In this document: one piece after another, positions 59,217 through 64,000 of the stretch
Layout: each line of letters begins with the position of its first letter
Position numbering within the stretch: the first letter of the stretch is position 1
Assembly (NCBI RefSeq): GCF_007830455.1
Contig: NZ_VLLB01000003.1
Location: 62,001-126,000, forward strand
From: Pseudoduganella lurida
GTDB taxonomy: Bacteria > Pseudomonadota > Gammaproteobacteria > Burkholderiales > Burkholderiaceae_D
DNA: 64,000 nt
Reading direction: 5' to 3'
The notes under the pieces: model-generated
Seen by the model: only the letters and a program-made list of their open reading frames with translations
Told to the model about the DNA's origin: nothing
Databases searched by the model: none
Made by a program: the position numbers and the translations under genes

Positions 59217-60350
59217 ATGACATTGCGAAACGACCTGGCCAGTGCCCAACCCGGATCATCGGCGCTCGCCGACCGTATGCTGTCGCTCCAGGACAGGGTC
59301 TTGGCCACGTGGGCCGAGCGGGTTCGCGCGTCCATTCCCCAGGTGCGCGATCTGCAGCAGCCGATCCTGATCGATACCCTGCCGGTCTTCTATCGCAAGA
59401 TCGTCGAGAGCGTCGACCCCTGCGATTCGCGCGCCCTGGCGGTGGACGGCAGCACGACGGCATCGGAGCATGGCGGCGAGCGCGCGCGACTCACTTCCTA
59501 CGACCAGGCGGCACTCGTGGAGGAGTATCAGATCCTCCGCTGGGCGATACTCGATGTGCTGTTCGAAGAAAACGTGACCCTGGATCGCCCCCAGACGCAC
59601 GCGATCCATGCATCGATCGATGCCGGCATCCGCGAAGCCGTCGGGGCGTTTGCCCTGGTACAGACTGGATTCAGGGAACGCTTTGCCGCAGCCCTGATGC
59701 ACGACCTGCGCACGCCACTGGGTGTCAACATCGCCGCGCTCGAGCTCATCCTGCTGGCGAACGACGTCACCACCATCAAGGTCGCTGCCGCCAAGGCATT
59801 GACCAACGCGGAGCGGATCAACGCCATGATCGGTGAACTGCTCGATACCATGGCATTCCAGGCGGGGCAGAGCGTCCACCTGACGATCACTTCGGTCGAC
59901 ATCCGGGAGGTCATCAAGGAGGTGCAGACCGATGCCATTGCAACGCACGGCCCGCGTATCCGCGTCACCGGCGATGCGGTTACCGGATGGTGGGACCGCC
60001 CCGCCCTGAAAAGGGCACTCGAAAACCTGATCTCCAATGCCGTGAAATATGGCAGGCCGGGTGGGCCCATCACCGTCCACACCAGGTCTGCATACGAGCG
60101 GCTGCTGCTCTCTGTCCATAATGAAGGCAGTCCGATTCCGCCGCTCGAGCAGGAAAGCATTTTCCAGATGTATTGCCGCTCGCAGAGTGCACAGCGAGGG
60201 GTGAAGCAGGGCTGGGGTGTCGGCCTGCCCTATGTCCGCGCGGTCGCGGAAAGTCACGGCGGCAGCATCAACGTCGACAGCAGTGCCGAGCGCGGCACGA
60301 CGTTCCTGATCGATATTCCGAAGGATGGACGCCAGTTCCAGGTGAAGTGA
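59217..60350 (+). CDS. Soluble histidine kinase with RsbRD-like N-terminal domain
   Basis: 377 residues. Residues ~15-155 are all-helical (LADRMLSLQDRVLATWAERVRASIPQ, LPVFYRKIVESV, YDQAALVEEYQILRWAILDVLF), resembling the RsbRD/globin-like N-terminal sensor found in stress regulators. HisKA has H162 in ALMHDLRTPLGVNIAALEL; the ATPase has NLISNAVKYG and GWGVGLPYVRAVAESHGG. The N and G boxes are somewhat divergent (SVHNEGSPIPPLEQESIFQ) but usable. Co-directional with the next kinase gene, about 150 bases apart. Confidence 0.85.
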   Translation: MTLRNDLASAQPGSSALADRMLSLQDRVLATWAERVRASIPQVRDLQQPILIDTLPVFYRKIVESVDPCDSRALAVDGSTTASEHGGERARLTSYDQAALVEEYQILRWAILDVLFEENVTLDRPQTHAIHASIDAGIREAVGAFALVQTGFRERFAAALMHDLRTPLGVNIAALELILLANDVTTIKVAAAKALTNAERINAMIGELLDTMAFQAGQSVHLTITSVDIREVIKEVQTDAIATHGPRIRVTGDAVTGWWDRPALKRALENLISNAVKYGRPGGPITVHTRSAYERLLLSVHNEGSPIPPLEQESIFQMYCRSQSAQRGVKQGWGVGLPYVRAVAESHGGSINVDSSAERGTTFLIDIPKDGRQFQVK

Positions 60351-60497
60351 TCGCAGCCGGGCACGCCAGCTGCCCAGTGTGCCTGATCCACTGGGGCCGT
60401 CGAACAGTGCGCGACCGAACCGACCATGCGGTGCCCGCCCAATAAAGTGGCAGCACGACGGGTGGCGGAGACTGCCCGAGCATTCAAGCGGCTGCCA

Positions 60498-62102
60498 ATG
60501 TCACCTTCCGATTCCTCCTTCCGGGCCATGTTCGACGCCTCTCCCAACCCCTATCTCCTGCTTGACCGGGAGCTGAACATCGCCTGGGCGAACCGTACCT
60601 ACCTGCTGTCCACCCGGCGCGAGCTGGACGACATCGTCGGGCGCTGGGCCTGGGATGCGTTTCCCACCGATCCGGAGACCCTGAAGCAGGCGGTCACGTC
60701 GTTCCAGCGGGTGATCCGCACCGGCAAAACGGACACGATGGCGCTGCTGCGCTTCGACATCCCGCGCCCGGCCGCGGAAGGCGGGGGACAGGAAACGCGC
60801 TACTGGAGCATCACCCACAGCCCCGTGTTCGGCGCCGACGGATCGGTCGAGTACGTTCTCCAGCATCCCATCGACGTCACGGAACTGGAGCGCCTGCGCG
60901 AGGCCACGCGCGGCGTGGTGCCGCTGGCGCTGGTACCCGAGCAGACCGGCATCTTCGCGCGGGCCCAGGACGTATACGAAACCAATCTCTCGCTGAACGC
61001 CGATATCGACCGTCTGCAGATGCTGTTCCAGCAGGCGCCGAGTTTCATGGCCGTGCTGCGCGGGCCGGACCATGTCTACGAACTGGTCAACGATGCGATC
61101 ACCGAGCTGATGGGCGCCCGCGACTATGTGGGCAAGACCGTGCGCGAGGCAGTGCCGGAGGCGGACCAGCAGGGGTTCGTGGCAATGCTCGACGAGGTGT
61201 ACCGCACCGGCAAGCCGTTCGTTGCCTACGGCATGCCGGCCAGCTTCCGCCGTGGTCCGGATGAAGCGCTGACCGAATGCTTCATGAACTTCATCTATCA
61301 GCCGATCATCGGGCGTGACGGCACGGTCGAAGGCATTTTCGTCGAAGGCACCGACGTCACGGAGCAATACCTGGCGCATCGGAAGGTCGAGGAAACCCTG
61401 CGCCAGGAAGCCCGGCACAAGGACGAATTCCTGGCGATGCTGTCGCATGAACTGCGCAATCCGCTGGCGCCGATCGGCACGGCCGCGGAACTGCTGGCGC
61501 TCGGCAAGCTCGATGCTGCCGGGATTCACCGCGTGAGTACCGTCATCCGCCGCCAGATCGGCCATATCACCGGCCTCGTCAACGATCTGCTCGACGTCTC
61601 GCGGGTGACGCGGGGCCTGGTCACGCTCGACAGCCTGCCCACGCCGATGGCAGCCGTGGTGCAGGACGCGCTGGAGCAGGTCACGCCAATGCTCGAGGCG
61701 CGGCAGCATCGGGTGGACGTGCAGCTTCCCGATGTGACGGCTGTCGTGGCGGGTGACCGCAAGCGGCTGGTGCAGGTGGTGGCGAACCTGCTGAGCAATG
61801 CGGCGAAGTACACGCCGGATCACGGCCATGTCCAGGTGACGCTCGCGCTGGACGATGCGCGGATCGTGCTGACCGTTACCGACAACGGCATTGGCATGAG
61901 CGCGCAACTGCAGGCCAACGCCTTCCAGCTGTTCACCCAGGCCACGCCGACGCCGGACCGGGCCCAGGGCGGACTGGGCATCGGGCTGGCGCTGGTCAAG
62001 CACATCGTGGAGCTGCACCACGGAACGGTCGCCGTGCACAGCGCAGGTGCCGGCCGGGGCAGCGTGTTCACCGTGACGCTGCCGCGCCTGCCGCATCCGT
62101 GA
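60498..62102 (+). CDS. Soluble multi-PAS histidine kinase
   Basis: 534 residues, no membrane segment. A first PAS (~5-125; FDASPNPYLLLDRELNIAWANRTYL), a coiled linker, a second PAS (~170-300; LFQQAPSFMAVLRGPDHVYELVNDA), HisKA with H317 in MLSHELRNPLAPIGTAAELL, and ATPase with NLLSNAAKYT, DNGIGMSAQL and GGLGIGLALVKHIVELHHG. The N-terminal residues upstream of ATG 60498 (frame open to 60426) do not look domain-like. No fused receiver. Probably acts with a separate response regulator; its position behind another soluble kinase suggests a joint pathway. Confidence 0.87.
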   Translation: MSPSDSSFRAMFDASPNPYLLLDRELNIAWANRTYLLSTRRELDDIVGRWAWDAFPTDPETLKQAVTSFQRVIRTGKTDTMALLRFDIPRPAAEGGGQETRYWSITHSPVFGADGSVEYVLQHPIDVTELERLREATRGVVPLALVPEQTGIFARAQDVYETNLSLNADIDRLQMLFQQAPSFMAVLRGPDHVYELVNDAITELMGARDYVGKTVREAVPEADQQGFVAMLDEVYRTGKPFVAYGMPASFRRGPDEALTECFMNFIYQPIIGRDGTVEGIFVEGTDVTEQYLAHRKVEETLRQEARHKDEFLAMLSHELRNPLAPIGTAAELLALGKLDAAGIHRVSTVIRRQIGHITGLVNDLLDVSRVTRGLVTLDSLPTPMAAVVQDALEQVTPMLEARQHRVDVQLPDVTAVVAGDRKRLVQVVANLLSNAAKYTPDHGHVQVTLALDDARIVLTVTDNGIGMSAQLQANAFQLFTQATPTPDRAQGGLGIGLALVKHIVELHHGTVAVHSAGAGRGSVFTVTLPRLPHP

Positions 62103-62154
62103 CGCGTGCGATGCGACAGGCGATTGCCGGTGCGCGTGCGAACGGGCGCAAAAA

Positions 62155-62183
62155 AGCCCGCCATGGAGAGAAACGGGCGGGCT
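62155..62183 (-). terminator. Intrinsic terminator of tRNA-Leu
   Basis: Read on the minus strand, AGCCCGCC ... GGCGGGCT (8-bp stem) is followed by a run of T (complement of the AAAAAA at 62150-62155), 25 bases past the tRNA 3' end. It also lies after the kinase on the plus strand. Confidence 0.85.
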
Positions 62184-62207
62184 GCTGGACTTCCTTGTAT
62201 TCGTTCG

Positions 62208-62292
62208 TGGTGCCGGGAACCGGAATCGAACCGGTACGCCTTGCGGCGCCGGATTTTGAGTCCGGTGCGTCTACCTATTCCGCCATCCCGGC
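62208..62292 (-). tRNA. tRNA-Leu, anticodon CAA
   Basis: 85 bases including an encoded CCA. The acceptor pairs GCCGGGA with TCCCGGC, and the T arm reads CCGGTTCGATTCCGG. The anticodon stem CCGGA/TCCGG holds loop CTCAAAA, giving anticodon CAA for UUG leucine codons. The long variable arm (GCCGCAAGGC-like) fits a class II tRNA. Confidence 0.95.
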
Positions 62293-62471
62293 AACGCGAC
62301 GTGCATTATCACTGATTTGTGCAGGACCGGCAACCCTGCAGAGCTCCCGCTGCGCGCATGCAGCGGCGCGGCGACGAGGCTCGCATGGCTGCCGCTGGCA
62401 GTCACGCGGCCGGCATATCCCGCGTGGTTCTGCCCGTGAAAGCGCCGCCGGCACAGGTGGCCATCGACGCC

Positions 62472-62843
62472 TCACTGTTCGCAATGCGCCAGTGTCGACT
62501 GGATCTGTTCCAGGCTGATGGGCTTGCGCACATGCAGGTCGATGCCGGCGGCCTGCGCGCGGGCCGCGGTGGCCGGATCGTTCCAGCCCGACACGGAAAC
62601 CAGGTAGGCCGAGGCCAGTTCGGCATTCGAGCGGATGCGGCGCGCCAGCTCGAACCCGTCCATGCGGGGCATGCCGATATCGAGGAACACGATGCTGGGG
62701 TGGAAGGCCTGCAGCTTGTCCAGCGCTTCCACGCCGTCATGCGCCACTTCCACCTTGTAGCCCAGGCACTGCACCAGCTCGGACAGGGTCGACGCAGCAT
62801 CGAGATTGTCGTCGACGACCATTATTTCGCATGGTTTGCCCAT
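62472..62843 (-). CDS. Single-domain response regulator (CheY-like)
   Basis: A 123-residue receiver with no output domain. It has IMVVDDNLDAASTLSELV (acidic pair), phosphoacceptor in IVFLDIGMPRMDGFEL, the Ser/Thr position in LVSVSGW and the Lys in VRKPISLEQI. GGGAGGAAG lies 3-4 bases before its ATG. The spacing resembles receivers in phosphorelays with soluble kinases, several of which lie just upstream (57.8-62.1 kb). A hairpin of 9-bp arms lies 79 bases upstream. Transcribed alone. Confidence 0.88.
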   Translation of the reverse strand: MGKPCEIMVVDDNLDAASTLSELVQCLGYKVEVAHDGVEALDKLQAFHPSIVFLDIGMPRMDGFELARRIRSNAELASAYLVSVSGWNDPATAARAQAAGIDLHVRKPISLEQIQSTLAHCEQ

Positions 62844-63258
62844 GATCTTCCTCCCGTTACCCGGCTGGTTTTCCATGGCTGCGCACGAGCCATCTTCTGG
62901 TTCCAGTATAAAGAGATGCGGCTTGTCGCCACCAGGCGACAAGTGGGACGGTTTCGCTTGCCGATGTAGGACTGCACCCGGCTCTGCCGCTGCATGCATG
63001 GGGGACGATAGGTGTTCGCCAGTTGCAAGCAACCCACATGACGCGCGGCCCGCGCATGCCGGACTGCCAATTTTCCGCCGATCAACAGCTATACTGCATT
63101 CACGAGAATCACCGAACGTTCGTGCCAAAACGGAAATGACACCGCCGCAGCACGGACACCGACATTGGACACCTGGCCTGCGTAACGCAGCTGCCACCAT
63201 GGCAATACCGAATCACGAGAGCGGCACGCGTTCGCGCGCTGCCGATGGCGGAGACCAC
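62844..63258. other. Intergenic region between the response regulator and the LysR gene
   Basis: 415 bases between divergent genes. It contains the hairpin at 62922-62943 and a TATACT -10-like box at 63090-63095 on the plus strand without a clear -35. An in-frame upstream ATG for the LysR gene is at 63199. No other gene is supported. Confidence 0.5.
62922..62943. repeat. Inverted repeat upstream of the response regulator
   Basis: CTTGTCGCC and GGCGACAAG, perfect 9-bp arms around ACCA, 79 bases before the response regulator start. Could be an operator or a leader hairpin. Confidence 0.55.
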
Positions 63259-64000
63259 ATGCTTGACACACGTTCCGAACGTTTCGTTCGCAGCTACCTG
63301 AAGACCCGCCACATGGTGCTGCTGGTCGAGCTGGGGCGCCATGGCTCGATCATGCACGCGGCGCAGGCCGCTAAACTCACGCAGCCGGCCGCCTCGAAAC
63401 TGCTGGGCGAGCTGGAACATGCACTGGGCGTGCCCCTGTTCGACCGGATGCCGCGCGGTGTCGAGCCCACCTGGTATGGCAAGGTGCTGATCCGGCGCGC
63501 CAGTGCCGCGCTGGCCGAGATGGATGCGGCGCACCAGGAAGTGATGGAGCTGGCGTCGGGCCTGCGCGGCAGCGTGGCGGTCGGCGCCATCCTCACGCCA
63601 TCGACCACGCTGGTGCCGGCCGCGATGGCCCTGTTGAAGCGGCGCCATATGCGCCTGAACGTGTCGATCGAAGTGGACAGCAGTAAGCAGCTGGTGGAAC
63701 AGCTGCGCAGCGGCGCACTGGACATCGTCATCGGCCGGATCTACGAGCCGTCCGGCGCCGGTGAATTCTGCTTCGAGCCGATCACCGACGAACCCCACAG
63801 CCTGCTGGTGCGGGCCGGGCACCCGCTGCTGGCGGCCGGTCCGCTCGAACTGGCGCAGCTGGTGCAGCAGGCGTGGATCCTGCCGCCCACCGGCAGCGTG
63901 GTGCGCGACAGGATGAGTGCCCTGTTCCTGTCGCAGGGCCTGGCCGAACCGGCCGAGATCGTGTCGACGATGGCGATACCCGTCGTGACTTCGCTGCTGA
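63259..64000 (+). CDS. LysR-family regulator, partial (runs off the window)
   Basis: 247 codons are visible. The N-terminal helix-turn-helix reads RHMVLLVELGRHGSIMHAAQAAKLTQPAASKLLGELEHALGVPLFDR, the LysR pattern, followed by the linker helix (ALAEMDAAHQEVMELASG) and the start of the periplasmic-binding-like ligand domain (SVAVGAILTPSTTLVPAAMALLKRRH, LDIVIGRIYEP). The GVEPTWYGKVL form resembles GbpR/CbbR-like regulators of sugar or aromatic genes. The ATG at 63259 has GGAGA upstream; ATG 63199 is in frame and would add 20 residues. The target is presumably outside the window. Confidence 0.85.
   Translation, partial: MLDTRSERFVRSYLKTRHMVLLVELGRHGSIMHAAQAAKLTQPAASKLLGELEHALGVPLFDRMPRGVEPTWYGKVLIRRASAALAEMDAAHQEVMELASGLRGSVAVGAILTPSTTLVPAAMALLKRRHMRLNVSIEVDSSKQLVEQLRSGALDIVIGRIYEPSGAGEFCFEPITDEPHSLLVRAGHPLLAAGPLELAQLVQQAWILPPTGSVVRDRMSALFLSQGLAEPAEIVSTMAIPVVTSLL

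Overview
The window looks like chromosome of a high-GC betaproteobacterium of the Oxalobacteraceae (Massilia / Duganella / Pseudoduganella type). This is inferred from strong G/C third-position bias, the set of housekeeping genes, the abundance of hybrid kinases and c-di-GMP enzymes, and short palindromic repeats built around GGGGTCAGACCCC or GGGGACAG. No rRNA, phage or IS element was seen. One tRNA-Leu(CAA) is present. About 50 protein genes are supported.

0-13 kb is mostly housekeeping and metal handling: a glutaryl-CoA dehydrogenase start, a flavin reductase, msrA, cfa, a hemerythrin-PdxH fusion, tcdA, a lipoprotein, a tightly coupled cluster (DUF3604 protein, parvulin-type PPIase, HupE/UreJ protein, 2OG-Fe(II) oxygenase, PCu(A)C-like protein), an RNA ligase-like phosphodiesterase, an FKBP, and an ArsR-CDF zinc-efflux pair with a clear operator. 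13-31.5 kb holds pncC, a hybrid kinase coupled to a REC-PAS-GGDEF-EAL-REC protein, thiL, maeB, a GDP-D-rhamnose and glycosyltransferase operon (gmd-rmd-GT-GT), and an MHYT hybrid kinase coupled to an HD-GYP response regulator.

31.5-39.5 kb is a hexuronate/aldarate regulon: exuT-galM on the plus strand, and kdgD, ketoglutarate semialdehyde dehydrogenase and an SMP-30 lactonase on the minus strand. A GntR/FCD regulator lies beside them, and a nearly identical 20-bp operator precedes both arms. 39.5-45.9 kb has a small lipoprotein, an uncharacterised gene behind a perfect LexA box, an HTH protein, a 6 x 19 bp tandem repeat, and a DctB/FixJ-like two-component system divergent from a 2-oxoglutarate permease (kgtP) with a palindromic site between them.

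45.9-54.3 kb is the accessory region: an orphan type VI secretion island read right to left as vgrG, effector, AHH nuclease domain, cognate immunity gene, then three near-identical immunity paralogues. The spacers between the paralogues still carry decayed starts of the cognate-type gene. Both vgrG and the effector are interrupted by a single-base frameshift. 54.5-64 kb contains a soluble double-Cache CheW protein, a YdeI-like protein, three soluble histidine kinases, the tRNA, a single-domain response regulator and the start of a LysR regulator.
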